In this document: piece after piece, positions 49,219 to 60,909 of the stretch
Position numbering within the stretch: position 1 is the stretch's first letter
Layout of the letters: the number at the start of each line of letters is the position of its first letter
Source: Staphylococcus pragensis
GTDB taxonomy: Bacteria > Bacillota > Bacilli > Staphylococcales > Staphylococcaceae
DNA: 64,000 nt
Direction of reading: 5' to 3'
Assembly: GCF_004785665.1 (NCBI RefSeq)
Contig: NZ_SRPJ01000001.1
Coordinates: forward strand, 124,001-188,000
Position numbers and translations under genes: made by a program
The notes under the pieces: model-generated
Database searches by the model: none
Told to the model about the DNA's origin: nothing
Seen by the model: only the letters and a program-made list of their open reading frames with translations

Positions 49219-50154
49219 ATGTTAACGACAGAGAAATTAGTCAAAATATTAAATTTAGAACTGTTTACTGGTGAAAAGGGATTACATAAACATATAAAAA
49301 ATACAGATATATCACGCCCTGGATTGGAAATGGCTGGATATTTTTCCCATTATGCGGCAGACAGAATCCAATTATTAGGTACAACTGAATTATCTTTCTA
49401 TAATTTATTGCCAGATGAAGAACGACAAGGACGCATGCGCAAATTATGTCGTCCAGAAACACCAGCTATCATTGTGACAAGAGGATTAGAACCACCTCAA
49501 GAATTAATCGAAGCATCTCAAGAAATGGACACTCCTTTAATTGTTTCTAAAGATGCTACAACAAGTTTGATGAGTCGTTTAACTACGTTCCTTGAACATG
49601 AGCTAGCACAGAGCACCTCATTGCATGGGGTATTAGTCGATGTATATGGTGTAGGTGTATTAATTACTGGAGATTCTGGTATCGGGAAAAGTGAAACAGC
49701 GTTAGAATTAGTGAAACGTGGTCACCGCTTAGTAGCCGATGATAATGTTGAAATTCGCCAAATTACTAAGGGTGAATTGATTGGTACACCACCAAAATTA
49801 ATTGAACATTTGCTTGAAATTCGAGGCCTCGGTATTATCAATGTGATGACATTGTTTGGTGCAGGATCTATTTTGACGGAGAAGCAAATCCGTTTAAATA
49901 TTAATTTAGAAAATTGGAATAAAGATAAATTATACGATCGCGTTGGTCTAAACGAAGAAACTTTAAAAATTCTCGATACGGAAATTACTAAAAAAACCGT
50001 CCCAGTGCGTCCGGGTAGAAACGTAGCCGTGATAATAGAAGTAGCGGCTATGAACTACCGTTTAAATATTATGGGCATTAACACGGCGGAAGAATTTAAC
50101 CAACGCTTGAATGAAGAGATTTTAAGAAAAGGTAATCAAAGCAAGGAGAAGTAA
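49219..50154 (+). CDS. hprK: HPr kinase/phosphorylase HprK
   Basis: HprK phosphorylates or dephosphorylates Ser46 of HPr and so controls carbon catabolite repression. The 311-aa protein shows Walker [15 protein letters not shown] near residue 153. The HPrK signature ([19 protein letters not shown]) follows, and the catalytic His/Asp region is near 138-140. It starts the operon hprK-lgt-acyltransferase-TPR-trxB. Confidence 0.96.
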   Translation: MLTTEKLVKILNLELFTGEKGLHKHIKNTDISRPGLEMAGYFSHYAADRIQLLGTTELSFYNLLPDEERQGRMRKLCRPETPAIIVTRGLEPPQELIEASQEMDTPLIVSKDATTSLMSRLTTFLEHELAQSTSLHGVLVDVYGVGVLITGDSGIGKSETALELVKRGHRLVADDNVEIRQITKGELIGTPPKLIEHLLEIRGLGIINVMTLFGAGSILTEKQIRLNINLENWNKDKLYDRVGLNEETLKILDTEITKKTVPVRPGRNVAVIIEVAAMNYRLNIMGINTAEEFNQRLNEEILRKGNQSKEK

Positions 50155-50157
50155 GAC

Positions 50158-51003
50158 ATGATGTTGAATTTGAATTATATTGATCCAACTGCCTTTAACT
50201 TAGGACCTTTATCTATTAAATGGTATGGAATCATTATCGCTGTGGGTATCCTTATCGGTTACTTTATCGCCCAAGAAAGTCTGAAATATGTTGGCTTACA
50301 CCAAGATACATTAATCGATGTCATTTTCTATAGTGCTATCTTTGGCTTTTTAGTTGCACGTATTTATTTTGTGATTTTCCAATGGCCTTATTATATGGAG
50401 AATCCTGCAGAAATTCCTAAGATTTGGCACGGGGGCATCGCGATACATGGTGGTCTAATAGGCGGATTTATTACCGGAATAATTGTGTGTAAGATAAAAA
50501 ATTTAAATCCATTTCAAATTGGGGATATCGTAGCACCAAGTATTATCTTAGCGCAGGGCATTGGCCGTTGGGGTAATTTCATGAACCACGAAGCTCATGG
50601 TGGACCTGTTTCTAGAACATTTTTAGAACAGTTACATATACCTGAATTTATTATTCGAAATATGTATATTGAAGGCGTCTATTATCATCCGACATTTTTA
50701 TATGAATCGATTTGGGACGTCCTAGGATTTATTATCTTAATGACGATTAGAAAGCATCTTCGCGTAGGCGAAACCTTTATTCTTTATTTAATATGGTATT
50801 CCATTGGCCGTTTCTTTGTAGAAGGCTTAAGAACAGACAGCTTAATGTTAACGAGTCATATACGTGTTGCTCAATTCGTATCTGTTGTCTTGATTATTGT
50901 AGGACTTATTTTATTCGTTTATAGACGTTTAAAATATAATCCTCCGATTTATAAAGAAGCAGGTCCATTAAGTTGGCCTAACAATAAGGTGAATGCAAAA
51001 TAA
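50158..51003 (+). CDS. lgt: Phosphatidylglycerol-prolipoprotein diacylglyceryl transferase Lgt
   Basis: Lgt adds diacylglycerol to the lipobox Cys of prolipoproteins such as SstD and the EMYY protein in this window. The 281-aa membrane protein carries the Lgt signature [15 protein letters not shown] near residue 140 and the [10 protein letters not shown] and HPTFLYES segments. AAGGAGA lies upstream of the ATG 50158. It lies four bases after the hprK stop and abuts the next gene in a TAATG junction. Confidence 0.95.
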   Translation: MMLNLNYIDPTAFNLGPLSIKWYGIIIAVGILIGYFIAQESLKYVGLHQDTLIDVIFYSAIFGFLVARIYFVIFQWPYYMENPAEIPKIWHGGIAIHGGLIGGFITGIIVCKIKNLNPFQIGDIVAPSIILAQGIGRWGNFMNHEAHGGPVSRTFLEQLHIPEFIIRNMYIEGVYYHPTFLYESIWDVLGFIILMTIRKHLRVGETFILYLIWYSIGRFFVEGLRTDSLMLTSHIRVAQFVSVVLIIVGLILFVYRRLKYNPPIYKEAGPLSWPNNKVNAK

Positions 51004-51482
51004 TGCGACGTTTAACCAAAATAACAAGACAGGCGGTAAATCCATTATGGCGTATTTACCGCTTTGTCAGTTTTCCAAAAACATTCCGAAACACGTTAAT
51101 CATTGAGTTATGTCGCTATATACCAAACTTAAAGTTGAAACGATGGATTTATATTCATCTTTTGAAAATGAATATCGGCAAACAGACCGCAATTGCCTAT
51201 AAAGTCATGCTAGATATTTTTCATCCTCAATTAATATCGATTGGCAATAATTGTGTAATTGGTTATAATACTACAATATTAACGCATGAAGTATTAGTGG
51301 AAGAATATCGTTATGGTCCAGTGAAGATTGGACATAACACTTTAATAGGCGCTAATACTACTATTTTGCCAGGTATTAATATCGGTCATAATGTAATAGT
51401 GAAAACCGGCACTATCGTGTCTAAGGATATCCCAGATAATGCGATTGCATATGGAAATCCAATGCATATCCAATATAAATAG
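51003..51482 (+). CDS. YvoF-like acyltransferase (left-handed beta-helix)
   Basis: The 159-aa protein has a hydrophobic/basic N terminus and a C-terminal hexapeptide-repeat beta-helix: [13 protein letters not shown], then [13 protein letters not shown] and [12 protein letters not shown], ending [15 protein letters not shown]. This matches the LbH acetyltransferase family. The acceptor is unknown. The start overlaps the lgt stop by one base, as in the hprK-lgt-yvoF order of other Firmicutes. Confidence 0.78.
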   Translation: MRRLTKITRQAVNPLWRIYRFVSFPKTFRNTLIIELCRYIPNLKLKRWIYIHLLKMNIGKQTAIAYKVMLDIFHPQLISIGNNCVIGYNTTILTHEVLVEEYRYGPVKIGHNTLIGANTTILPGINIGHNVIVKTGTIVSKDIPDNAIAYGNPMHIQYK

Positions 51483-51500
51483 AAAGAGAGGTGACAAAGT

Positions 51501-52940
51501 ATGGCACAAAAGAACAATAATGTGATATCAATGGTATTTGATGAAGACTTCTATCGTAAAATGGCAGATCAAAAATTTAAACAACAAGACTTTAAAAAAG
51601 CAGCAGAGTACTATAAAAAAGTGCTTGATTTGTCACCAGATGATTTTGATATTCAACTCAACTATACGCATTGTCTTACTAAAATGAATTTAGGTGGCCA
51701 AGCTGAAAAGCTTTTTTACGAGAATATTATTAAAAAAGACCATGTAGAAGAAAGTTATTATCAATTAAGTGAATTGAACATCGAACTTAATGAGCCAAAC
51801 AAGGCCTTCTTGTTTGGTATTAATTATGTGATTTTGACTGAAGATAAAGATTATAGGGCTGAATTAGAAAAAACATTCGAAGTGTCTTACATTAGTGAAG
51901 AAAAAATTGAATTAGAAGCACAGTTATTTGCGACACAACTTTTATTCCAATATTTATTTTCACAAGGACGCTTAGAAGAAGCACGTAGTTTCATTTTGCA
52001 ACAAGATGAATATATTCAAGAACATCGTGTCGTGCGTAATTTATTAGCTATGTGTTACTTGTATTTAAGTGAATATGAAACGGCAAAAGAATTATTTGAA
52101 ACACTGCTAAGTGAAGATAATTCAGATGTGCACGCCTTGTGTCACTATACGTTATTGCTCTATAACACCAATGAAACTGAGAAATATCAAAAGTATCTTA
52201 AGATTTTAAGTAAAGTCGTACCAATGAACGATGACGAAAGTTTTAAACTGGGCATTGTCTTAAGTTATTTAAAACAATATGAAGCCTCACAACAACTTTT
52301 ATTACCACTGTACAAAAAGGGTAAGTTCGCTTCAATTCAAATGTTTAACGCTTTAAGTTTTAATTATTATTACCTTGGAAATAAAGAACAAAGTGAACTA
52401 TTTTGGGACAAATTATTACAGATTTCTAAAGTAGATGTAGGTTACGCTCCATGGGTGATAGAAGAAAGTAAACAAATATTTGATCAGAAAATTGAGCCAC
52501 TATTAATGGACGATGATAGTCATTATAGATTATATGGTGTCTTCTTATTAAACCAGTTAAATGGTAAGGAAATTTTAATGACTGAAGAAATTTGGTCAGT
52601 TTTAGAAACGATGAATGACTATGAAAAACTGTATCTAACTTATTTAGTACAAGGCCTTCATTTGAATAAATTAGATTTTATTCATCGTGGCTTACTCAAA
52701 CTTTATAAAAATAAAGAGTTACGCCAAGATACAGAGCTGTTTATAAGCTGGATTGATAAAGGTGAAGGATTAATCGCGAATGAAGTAGATTTAAGTGATG
52801 TAGATAGATATATAGCAGCGCATGTTTACCTTTATCATCGTTATTATGATACCCATATGACAAAAAAAGAAGTGATTGAATTGTTTAATACTTCAAAATA
52901 CAAATTAGATAGCGCTATTAATCAGTTGTTGAGCATATAA
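51501..52940 (+). CDS. TPR-repeat protein
   Basis: This 479-aa cytoplasmic protein has TPR-like helical repeats, clearest near residues 20-60 (FKQQDFKKAAEYYKKVLDLS) and 180-225 (YLYLSEYETAKELFETLL). No enzymatic motif is seen, and it may serve as a scaffold. GAGAGGTG lies upstream. It sits between the acyltransferase gene and trxB, probably in one transcript. Confidence 0.82.
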   Translation: MAQKNNNVISMVFDEDFYRKMADQKFKQQDFKKAAEYYKKVLDLSPDDFDIQLNYTHCLTKMNLGGQAEKLFYENIIKKDHVEESYYQLSELNIELNEPNKAFLFGINYVILTEDKDYRAELEKTFEVSYISEEKIELEAQLFATQLLFQYLFSQGRLEEARSFILQQDEYIQEHRVVRNLLAMCYLYLSEYETAKELFETLLSEDNSDVHALCHYTLLLYNTNETEKYQKYLKILSKVVPMNDDESFKLGIVLSYLKQYEASQQLLLPLYKKGKFASIQMFNALSFNYYYLGNKEQSELFWDKLLQISKVDVGYAPWVIEESKQIFDQKIEPLLMDDDSHYRLYGVFLLNQLNGKEILMTEEIWSVLETMNDYEKLYLTYLVQGLHLNKLDFIHRGLLKLYKNKELRQDTELFISWIDKGEGLIANEVDLSDVDRYIAAHVYLYHRYYDTHMTKKEVIELFNTSKYKLDSAINQLLSI

Positions 52941-52946
52941 ATTTAA

Positions 52947-53945
<999 letters not shown>

Positions 53946-53955
53946 GTATAGAATC

Positions 53956-54012
53956 AAGCTAGAATAATGCCTCGATGTACTTTTCATGAATGGTATTGTT
54001 CTAGCTTTTTTT
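53956..54012 (+). terminator. Terminator after trxB
   Basis: AAGCTAGAA-AAT-CC pairs with GG-ATT-TTCTAGCTT and is followed by a T run. Confidence 0.85.
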
Positions 54013-54144
54013 ATTTAAAAATGAAACAATAAACAAAACGATCTCATTAGTTACGTTCTCTTAAACATGTGATATTATGAAAGTAATTAAATATTTATGC
54101 ATACATATTAGATATAAATATAGATTAAATGGGCGGTGTTCATA

Positions 54145-55071
54145 GTGATAAATCAAACAGGCAATGAAACAAGTGAAAAAATAAGTAAAAGCGAATTATT
54201 AGTAGTGACAGGATTATCAGGAGCAGGTAAATCTGTAGTCATTCAATGTCTTGAAGATATAGGTTTCTTCTGTGTAGATAATTTACCACCTATTTTATTA
54301 CCGAAATTTGTAGAATTAATGGAACAAGGGAACCCATCGTTGCAAAAAGTAGCGATTGCTATTGATTTAAGAGGTAAAGAATTATTTACGTCATTAGTTG
54401 AAGAAATTGATGCAATAAAGATTCGCAACGACGTCATCGTTGATGTGATGTTCTTAGAAGCGGATACTGAAAAATTAATATCTAGATACAAAGAATCTCG
54501 TCGTGCCCATCCATTAAATGAAAATGGACAAATGTCACTTATCGACTCTATTCTTGAAGAAAGACAACTGCTTTCTAGAATTCGTACTTTTGCAAACTAT
54601 ATTGTAAACACTACCGACCTAACAACTAAAGAATTAAAAGAGAGAGTTAAAAAGAAATTTAAAGATGAAAATTTCAAGTCATTTAGTATCAATGTGACAA
54701 GTTTTGGTTTCAAACATGGGATTCAAATGGATGCTGACTTAGTATTTGATGTTCGATTTTTACCTAACCCATATTATGTAGAAGACTTGAGACCGATGAC
54801 GGGAGAAGATGAAGCGGTCTACAATTATGTTATGAAATGGAAAGAGACAGAAATTTTCTATGAGAAGCTAATGGATTTACTAAAGTTCATGGTTCCAGGG
54901 TATAAAAAAGAAGGAAAAGCTCAGTTAGTCATTGCGATAGGTTGTACAGGCGGACAACATCGTTCAGTAGCACTAGCTAAGCGTATTGGTCAAGAACTTG
55001 GAGAGATTTTTGATTATAATGTTTATGTTCATCACAGAGATGCACATATTGAAAGTGGCGTGAAAAAATGA
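54145..55071 (+). CDS. rapZ: RapZ/YvcJ-family nucleotide-binding protein
   Basis: The 308-aa P-loop protein has Walker A (GLSGAGKS near residue 24), DNLPPILLP, and a conserved C-terminal [15 protein letters not shown] with [12 protein letters not shown]. In E. coli the homologue guides GlmS regulation by small RNAs. In Firmicutes (YvcJ) it binds nucleotides. I choose the GTG at 54145, which has GGCGGTG upstream. It overlaps yvcK by four bases. Confidence 0.9.
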   Translation: MINQTGNETSEKISKSELLVVTGLSGAGKSVVIQCLEDIGFFCVDNLPPILLPKFVELMEQGNPSLQKVAIAIDLRGKELFTSLVEEIDAIKIRNDVIVDVMFLEADTEKLISRYKESRRAHPLNENGQMSLIDSILEERQLLSRIRTFANYIVNTTDLTTKELKERVKKKFKDENFKSFSINVTSFGFKHGIQMDADLVFDVRFLPNPYYVEDLRPMTGEDEAVYNYVMKWKETEIFYEKLMDLLKFMVPGYKKEGKAQLVIAIGCTGGQHRSVALAKRIGQELGEIFDYNVYVHHRDAHIESGVKK

Positions 55072-56054
55072 AACAGTTAAAAGTTGTACTCATAGGTGGG
55101 GGGACAGGCCTATCAGTATTAGCTAGGGGATTAAGGGAATATCCAATTGATATCACAGCTATCGTGACAGTAGCTGATGATGGAGGAAGCACGGGGAAGA
55201 TTCGTAATGAAATGGACATACCTGCGCCAGGTGATATTCGCAATGTAATTGCAGCCCTTAGTGATGTAGAACCTATATTAGAAGAATTATTTCAATATCG
55301 CTTTGAAGAACATCAAATTGAAGGGCATTCACTTGGGAATCTTTTATTAGCTGCACTTACTAATATTAAAAATGACTTTGGTCATGCGGTTAAAGAATTA
55401 AGTAAAATCTTAAATATTAAAGGGAAAGTAATTCCGTCTACAAACACTAATGTGATGTTAAATGCCATTCTAGAAGATGGAGAAATTGTTAAAGGGGAAT
55501 CTAAAATCCCTCAAAAAAATAAAAGAATTGAGCGCGTATATCTAGAACCATCTAACGTAGAACCTATGGAAGAAGCCATAGATGCTCTTACTGAAGCGGA
55601 TTTAATTGTGCTAGGACCTGGCTCTTTATACACTAGTGTCATTTCCAATTTATGCGTTAAAGGCATGTCAGATGCTATTCTGAGTTCAAAAGCGCCTAAA
55701 CTTTATATTTCTAATATTATGACACAACCGGGAGAAACAAATAATTATGATGTTTTAGATCATATTAATGCAATTCATGATCATGCTGGCAAGCAATTTA
55801 TTGATTATGTGATTTGTAGCGATGAGAAATATGATGAAGACATTTTAAAACATTATAAAAATCGTAACGCTCAACCTGTAGTTATGAATGAAGATGATTT
55901 AACTAAGAATAATATTAAGATTATTACATCTTCTCATTTAGTAGAAGTGTATGATCAATATTTAGTACGTCATAATAATAAAGAACTTGCTAAATTAATT
56001 TATGATTTAGCACTTGAATTAACTAGTACCATTCAATTCAAACCTAAGAAATAA
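55068..56054 (+). CDS. yvcK: YvcK/MgfK gluconeogenesis factor
   Basis: The 328-aa protein has the CofD-like fold. [13 protein letters not shown] at the N terminus and [14 protein letters not shown], then [12 protein letters not shown], are the nucleotide-sugar-binding elements. It binds UDP-sugars and affects cell wall synthesis and growth on gluconeogenic carbon. It overlaps rapZ by four bases and precedes whiA. Confidence 0.9.
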   Translation: MKQLKVVLIGGGTGLSVLARGLREYPIDITAIVTVADDGGSTGKIRNEMDIPAPGDIRNVIAALSDVEPILEELFQYRFEEHQIEGHSLGNLLLAALTNIKNDFGHAVKELSKILNIKGKVIPSTNTNVMLNAILEDGEIVKGESKIPQKNKRIERVYLEPSNVEPMEEAIDALTEADLIVLGPGSLYTSVISNLCVKGMSDAILSSKAPKLYISNIMTQPGETNNYDVLDHINAIHDHAGKQFIDYVICSDEKYDEDILKHYKNRNAQPVVMNEDDLTKNNIKIITSSHLVEVYDQYLVRHNNKELAKLIYDLALELTSTIQFKPKK

Positions 56055-56195
56055 GATGTCATTTTTACACTATAAAAATTATGATACAATAGAAAGCATG
56101 TGTTTATAAATGACGCGTTATGCTAACTTAATTCATTTTGGAATGTTAATTACATATATTTATGATAATGATTAGAAAGGAAGGTAAATAAGGCG

Positions 56196-57140
56196 ATGAG
56201 TTTTGCATCAGACATGAAAAATGAACTAACACGTATAGAAGTAGATGAAAGCAACGCTAAAGCGGAACTTAGCGCATTAATCCGTATGAACGGTGCCCTC
56301 AGTCTATCTAATCAACAATTTGTAATTAATGTTCAAACTGAAAATGCGACAACTGCACGCCGTATTTACTCATTAATTAAACGAATATTTAATGTTGAAA
56401 TTGAAATATTAGTACGTAAGAAAATGAAATTAAAGAAAAATAATATATATATTTGTCGTACTAAGGTGAGAGCTAGAGAGATTCTTGATGAACTTGGAAT
56501 TTTAAAAAATGGTATCTTTGTACACGATATTGATGCAAGTATGATTAAAGATGATGAAATGCGTAGAAGTTATTTACGTGGAGCGTTTTTAGCAGGCGGT
56601 TCGGTCAATAATCCAGAAACGTCTTCATATCATCTAGAAATATTCTCTCAATATGAGAATCATTCTGAAGGATTAACCAAGCTCATGAATAGTTATGGTT
56701 TAAATGCTAAACATTTAAAACGTAAAAAGGGAAGTATCGCGTATTTAAAAGAAGCAGAAAAAATCTCTGAATTCCTAAGTTTAATAGGCGGCTATCAAGC
56801 ACTCTTGAAATTTGAAGATGTGCGTATAGTCAGAGATATGAGAAACTCAGTCAACCGCTTAGTAAACTGTGAAACCGCTAATTTAAATAAAACGGTCAGT
56901 GCTGCAATGAAACAGGTACAAAGCATTCAACTTATCGATGAAGAAATCGGTATTGAGAATCTTCCAGACCGATTAAGAGAAATTGCTAAATTGCGTGTAG
57001 AACATCAAGAAATCTCATTAAAAGAACTAGGGGAAATGATTTCAACAGGTCCTATTTCTAAATCAGGCGTTAACCATCGCTTGAGAAAATTAAACGAACT
57101 AGCTGATAAAATACGAAGCGGTGAGAAAATAGAATTATAA
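56196..57140 (+). CDS. whiA: DNA-binding protein WhiA
   Basis: The 314-aa protein has an N-terminal domain related to LAGLIDADG endonucleases without catalytic acidic residues ([18 protein letters not shown] near residue 125). A C-terminal HTH follows ([20 protein letters not shown] near 280). In Firmicutes it influences division and chromosome segregation rather than sporulation alone. AAGGAAGGT lies upstream of the ATG. Confidence 0.93.
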   Translation: MSFASDMKNELTRIEVDESNAKAELSALIRMNGALSLSNQQFVINVQTENATTARRIYSLIKRIFNVEIEILVRKKMKLKKNNIYICRTKVRAREILDELGILKNGIFVHDIDASMIKDDEMRRSYLRGAFLAGGSVNNPETSSYHLEIFSQYENHSEGLTKLMNSYGLNAKHLKRKKGSIAYLKEAEKISEFLSLIGGYQALLKFEDVRIVRDMRNSVNRLVNCETANLNKTVSAAMKQVQSIQLIDEEIGIENLPDRLREIAKLRVEHQEISLKELGEMISTGPISKSGVNHRLRKLNELADKIRSGEKIEL

Positions 57141-57150
57141 ATATGAAGAA

Positions 57151-57186
57151 GGGTATTTTTGAGTGGTAATCAAAAATATCTTTTTT
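57151..57186 (+). terminator. Terminator after whiA
   Basis: GGTATTTTTGA pairs with TCAAAAATATC and is followed by TTTTTT. Confidence 0.85.
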
Positions 57187-57284
57187 ATTATTGGAAAAAA
57201 GATTGTATTAAATATTTTTATGACTTAAATATACGGATTAGTAAAAAAATTTAGATAATAGTTTTGAGGAAAATACTTTCTTAA

Positions 57285-57318
57285 ATAAAAAATAAAACGC
57301 TTTAATACCAGCGTTTTA
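57285..57318 (-). terminator. Terminator after tRNA-Arg
   Basis: On the minus strand AAACGCT and AGCGTTT form the stem, followed by TATTTTTT, right after the tRNA 3' end. Confidence 0.8.
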
Positions 57319-57330
57319 TCACGGATTTGA

Positions 57331-57402
57331 TCCCCCCGAGAGGAATCGAACCTCTATTTTAAGAACCGGAATCTTACGTGCGATCCATTACACTACGGGG
57401 AG
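57331..57402 (-). tRNA. tRNA-Arg (anticodon CCG)
   Basis: On the minus strand a 72-nt cloverleaf folds. The 7-bp acceptor CTCCCCG pairs with CGGGGGG (one T-G). The D stem is GTGT/GCAC. The anticodon stem TAAGA/TCTTA holds loop TTCCGGT, so the anticodon is CCG. The T arm is AGAGG-TTCGATT-CCTCT. CCA is not encoded. It is antisense to the whiA-clpP gap and has its own terminator. Confidence 0.93.
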
Positions 57403-57508
57403 AGAATATTAAAAGCCAAATTTCTGTACTATTTGTAATTTTAAAAGTACAATCTGTATATATGTTTATAGTGTACAAAAAACTAAAAAAATGCGTCAAT
57501 AGTTAATT

Positions 57509-57538
57509 TTTGACCATATTTGACTTTTGTTGTAAAAT
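57509..57538 (+). promoter_or_regulatory. clpP promoter with CtsR operator
   Basis: TTTGACC-ATA-TTTGACT (57509-57525) is the exact complement of the CtsR heptad repeat RGTCAAA-NAN-RGTCAAA. It overlaps the -35 TTGACC (57510-57515). A 17-bp spacer then TAAAAT (57533-57538) completes the promoter. Confidence 0.9.
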
Positions 57539-57572
57539 GAGGACAACAGTTAATTACAAGGAGGAAATATAA

Positions 57573-58166
57573 ATGAATTTAATTCCTACAGTTATTGAAA
57601 CAACAAATCGTGGCGAACGTGCTTACGATATTTATTCACGTTTATTAAAAGACCGTATCATCATGTTAGGTTCAGCAATTGATGATAACGTAGCAAACTC
57701 AATTGTATCTCAATTATTATTCTTACAAGCTCAAGACTCTGAAAAAGACATTTATCTATATATTAACTCTCCAGGCGGTAGCGTGACTGCTGGATTTGCG
57801 ATTTATGATACAATTCAACATATTAAACCAGATGTTCAAACAATTTGTATCGGTATGGCTGCTTCAATGGGTTCATTCTTATTAGCAGCTGGTGCAAAAG
57901 GTAAACGATTCGCATTACCTAACGCTGAAGTAATGATTCACCAACCATTAGGTGGCGCTCAAGGTCAAGCAACTGAAATTGAAATCGCTGCTAACCATAT
58001 CCTAAAAACACGTGAAAAATTAAACAGAATTTTAGCTGAACGTACTGGTCAAAGTATTGAAAAAATCCAAAAAGATACTGACCGCGATAACTTCTTAACA
58101 GCTGACGAAGCTAAAGAATATGGTTTAATTGATAGTGTAATGCAACCTGAAGATCAAAATAAATAA
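57573..58166 (+). CDS. clpP: ATP-dependent Clp protease proteolytic subunit ClpP
   Basis: The 197-aa serine protease forms a 14-mer chamber with ClpX/ClpC. The catalytic Ser98 lies in [14 protein letters not shown], His123 in [10 protein letters not shown] and the Asp in [11 protein letters not shown] near residue 172. AAGGAGG lies upstream of the ATG. It is controlled by CtsR and followed by a strong bidirectional terminator. Confidence 0.98.
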   Translation: MNLIPTVIETTNRGERAYDIYSRLLKDRIIMLGSAIDDNVANSIVSQLLFLQAQDSEKDIYLYINSPGGSVTAGFAIYDTIQHIKPDVQTICIGMAASMGSFLLAAGAKGKRFALPNAEVMIHQPLGGAQGQATEIEIAANHILKTREKLNRILAERTGQSIEKIQKDTDRDNFLTADEAKEYGLIDSVMQPEDQNK

Positions 58167-58181
58167 GTCAAATTAATATTT

Positions 58182-58217
58182 AAAAGGGAGCGCCGAAAAT
58201 GGCGCTCCCTTTTTTCT
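58182..58217. terminator. Bidirectional terminator between clpP and small membrane protein gene
   Basis: AAGGGAGCGCC and GGCGCTCCCTT form a perfect 11-bp stem with a GAAAAT loop, flanked by A on the left and T on the right. Confidence 0.9.
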
Positions 58218-58222
58218 TATGC

Positions 58223-58411
58223 TTATCTAGAATGTTTTGATGCTTTTAATAATAATCTAACTGATACACCTAATAATAGTATACCTATGACTAAGAAAAA
58301 TATAGACATTATGATAATAGCTATATTATTTTCAAATGCAAATATACCATTCAAAATAAGAAATATGCTTGCAATAATAAGCAAAATATAGGTTAACTTG
58401 TTGTCATTCAT
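58223..58411 (-). CDS. Small two-helix membrane protein, unknown function
   Basis: The 62-aa protein has two hydrophobic segments (LTYILLIIASIFLILNGIFA and IAIIIMSIFFLVIGILLLGV) and a basic C terminus (LLKASKHSR). AGGAG lies nine bases before the ATG. It follows the epimerase gene on the same strand after 18 bp and ends at the shared terminator with clpP, which supports it being a real gene. I do not recognise a family. Confidence 0.65.
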   Translation of the reverse strand: MNDNKLTYILLIIASIFLILNGIFAFENNIAIIIMSIFFLVIGILLLGVSVRLLLKASKHSR

Positions 58412-58429
58412 GGTATCAAACTCCTATGT

Positions 58430-59329
58430 TTACTTGCTAATTAAATCTTTAAGAGCTACCTTCAGATTAGGGTATTTAAAATCAAAATTTAACGCATCAA
58501 GTTTGTTAGGTATCACTTTTTGCGTGTCTAACACTACTGTAGACATTTGTCCTAAAGCTGCTCTCATGGCAAAGGCTGGAACCCATGTTTCATGTGGTCT
58601 ATGCATAACGCGACCAAGCGTATAACCAAATAAATTTTGACGTTCAGGAATTGGGGCTGCCATATTGAATGGCCCTTTAGCAGCTGGTTCATTAATCGTA
58701 AATAAAATAGCGCGAACTAAATCATCAATGTGAATCCAAGAATACCATTGACGACCAGAACCTAATTTACCACCTACAAAGAATTTATATGGCAACTTCA
58801 TCATTGGGAGAGAACCTCCCTCTTCAGATAAAATCATACTAAATCTACCTAACACAACACGGGTACCAAAATCCTCAAATTGTTTAGCAATACGTTCCCA
58901 TTGATACACTACATCTGATAGGAAATCGAATGGAAGTGTGTGATATTGCTCAGTATATGTTTGATGTAAGCTTGGAGGATAATATCCCATGGCACTTGCA
59001 TTAAATAATACTTCAGGTTTTTTAGAACGATTTTTAAATAAATCCACTAAAGCTTGTGTAGATTGGATACGACTAGTCATAATCATTTGTTTATATGATT
59101 CAGTCCATCGTTTGTTTAATGATGCACCTGCAAGATTGATGACCACATCAATATCTGGAACTTGGTCTTCCCATCCATCTTTAGACCAATTTATATATGA
59201 AATTTTAGGCTCATCACTTTCTTTATCACTATGCGTTAAGATAGTGATATGCGCATCCTGTTTTTTAATTTCTTCAACTAAGTGGCTACCTACCATTCCT
59301 GTGCCACCGGTAATAAGATATTGTTTCAT
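58430..59329 (-). CDS. TIGR01777-family NAD-binding epimerase-like protein (YfcH type)
   Basis: This is a 299-aa extended short-chain dehydrogenase-like protein. The N-terminal Rossmann motif is [33 protein letters not shown] and a degenerate catalytic region (SAMGYYP) match the YfcH/SulA-suppressor family. The C-terminal DUF1731-like part includes [20 protein letters not shown]. The substrate is unknown and it is sometimes named a cell-division inhibitor by homology only. Confidence 0.85.
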   Translation of the reverse strand: MKQYLITGGTGMVGSHLVEEIKKQDAHITILTHSDKESDEPKISYINWSKDGWEDQVPDIDVVINLAGASLNKRWTESYKQMIMTSRIQSTQALVDLFKNRSKKPEVLFNASAMGYYPPSLHQTYTEQYHTLPFDFLSDVVYQWERIAKQFEDFGTRVVLGRFSMILSEEGGSLPMMKLPYKFFVGGKLGSGRQWYSWIHIDDLVRAILFTINEPAAKGPFNMAAPIPERQNLFGYTLGRVMHRPHETWVPAFAMRAALGQMSTVVLDTQKVIPNKLDALNFDFKYPNLKVALKDLISK

Positions 59330-59473
59330 GTTTACACCTCTTTTGAATAGTTTTTAATTCTAATAACACATTATTTTGTTCAAATAATGTCCAATGATTA
59401 GTCAATAATATGTCATTTCCTAAGCTGTAAACCTGATTATTTCTTGGAAAATTTAAGATATAATAAAGAAGAA

Positions 59474-59532
59474 CCTTCGCATACTATTAACATCTTTCAA
59501 TTAATATTAGTATACCCATAATTAGCGAAGGT
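59474..59532 (-). terminator. Hairpin, probable terminator of the 59-aa gene
   Basis: ACCTTCGC (59474-59481) and GCGAAGGT (59525-59532) enclose a second ATACTA/TAGTAT stem. On the minus strand TTCTTCTTT follows. A separate AACCCATACG/CGTATGGGTT hairpin at 59556-59580 lies nearer the stop. Confidence 0.5.
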
Positions 59533-59602
59533 CAATTTTGACTCCCTTTAGTAATAACCCATACGTTAATCGTATGGGTTTATTGTATATCTATTTATAG
59601 TA

Positions 59603-59782
59603 CTAATAAAAAATTTTTAAGAGTAATATGATTAAAGGGATAAAAATAATTGATAACAGTAAAAAATCAAAGGACGATTTTTTATCCTCATCATAATGGT
59701 CATTATTGACCATCATCGACTTAAGTGTAGTTTTACTTGTAGTGCTATTATCAAAGCCTTCTTTTGAAAAGTCTTCATGCAT
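59603..59782 (-). CDS. Small C-terminally anchored membrane protein, 59 aa
   Basis: This short frame reads MHEDFSKEGFDNSTTSKTTL, then a polar/acidic region (NNDHYDEDKK), then one hydrophobic C-terminal segment (FLLLSIIFIPLIILLLKIFY). The polarity pattern, an acidic N terminus with a C-terminal anchor, resembles the other small protein at 60910-61128. A weak GCGTGA precedes the ATG. Two hairpins follow the stop. The family is unknown. Confidence is moderate because of the weak ribosome site. The rest of the 59330-60033 gap is AT-rich. Confidence 0.5.
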   Translation of the reverse strand: MHEDFSKEGFDNSTTSKTTLKSMMVNNDHYDEDKKSSFDFLLLSIIFIPLIILLLKIFY

Positions 59783-60033
59783 TTTTTATCACGCTTTCAA
59801 ATATAGAATTAGATAACTTATTTAAATTTAGTGTTTGTTGGTACTTATGATGTTATCATATATAAGAGATTATATATGATATTTATTTTTTAACCTAAAT
59901 TCTTTCAATATGATTTTTTAGGTAATTGCTGTAAAATTATATGCTACATTCATAGAAATACACCACTATGTTTAAATGTGGAAAATGATATGACTTAGAA
60001 AAAAATTAAGATGACGGAGGCAGACAATTAAAA

Positions 60034-60804
60034 ATGAGTGGTATTTCAAAAATTATCAGTACAATTGTCATTTTACTTTTACTTATAGGACTAGCTTTTG
60101 CTATTTTCTCATTTGTAGATAATTCAAAACGTGGCAATGAACGTTTAAGTAATCAAACTACAGAAAAGCACAAAGATGATAAGGATAAAAAAGAAGATAA
60201 GAAAGACAAAAAAGAAAAGTCTAAAGATAAGGCGGATAACGAAAAAGGAACTCAACCAAAAGAGAGAAATACAGCACAAAACAATGAACAATATAATGCA
60301 GATATCGTTGATCAAGGCAATGTAGGAACACGACAAGCGCCTAAGACACAAGAATCACAACAAACACGACAAACACAACAGGCTACACCATCTTCTCAAC
60401 AAAATACGCAACAAGCGCCGCGCACGAGAGAAACAACGAATGATTCTAATACTAAACAACAAAAATCAACTCAAGACTCTACACAAAATAAATCAACAGA
60501 TACTCAAGAACAACCAACACAGGAACGAGACGATGATGATAATGTAAATGACTCTTCTCAATCAAATGCTACACATTCTGGTTCAGCTTCAAATAATAAT
60601 AACAACAATAATGAGACAGCAACTAATCAGTCATCGCCTAGAACTAATCAATCGTCAAGTGCCGATAGTACTCAACAGTCGAATACACAAGAAACTGCAA
60701 CTCAACAAAAATCAACTCAACAGTCTGCTCAACGTAGTACTACGCAAACGCAAACTCAAAATCAAAGTCAACAATCACAGGCATCAAATGAAAACGAAAA
60801 TTAA
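60034..60804 (+). CDS. Membrane-anchored low-complexity Lys/Gln/Ser/Thr-rich protein
   Basis: The 256-aa protein has one N-terminal membrane segment (IISTIVILLLLIGLAFAIFS) that serves as signal anchor. A strongly charged Lys/Asp/Glu stretch follows (about residues 43-75). The rest is a Gln/Thr/Ser/Asn-rich disordered tail, including an asparagine run near 187-193. The outside part looks like a wall-spanning stalk. GACGGAGG lies upstream of the ATG. The function is unknown. The repetitive tail makes length variation between strains likely. Confidence 0.82.
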   Translation: MSGISKIISTIVILLLLIGLAFAIFSFVDNSKRGNERLSNQTTEKHKDDKDKKEDKKDKKEKSKDKADNEKGTQPKERNTAQNNEQYNADIVDQGNVGTRQAPKTQESQQTRQTQQATPSSQQNTQQAPRTRETTNDSNTKQQKSTQDSTQNKSTDTQEQPTQERDDDDNVNDSSQSNATHSGSASNNNNNNNETATNQSSPRTNQSSSADSTQQSNTQETATQQKSTQQSAQRSTTQTQTQNQSQQSQASNENEN

Positions 60805-60818
60805 ATTACTTAAAGAAA

Positions 60819-60853
60819 TGCCCTTCAACATAAATAGTTGGAGGGCGTTTTTC
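60819..60853 (+). terminator. Terminator after low-complexity protein gene
   Basis: GCCCTTCAAC pairs with GTTGGAGGGC (one T-G), followed by GTTTTT. Confidence 0.82.
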
Positions 60854-60909
60854 GTGTGGAAAGGTAATATTGATGCAAGATAACATGCCTCATGTATATG
60901 AACTTCTAA

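Noticed and set aside
60548..60883. 111-codon frame overlapping the low-complexity protein gene
   Set aside because: It is an out-of-frame reading of a repetitive region and has no start signals.
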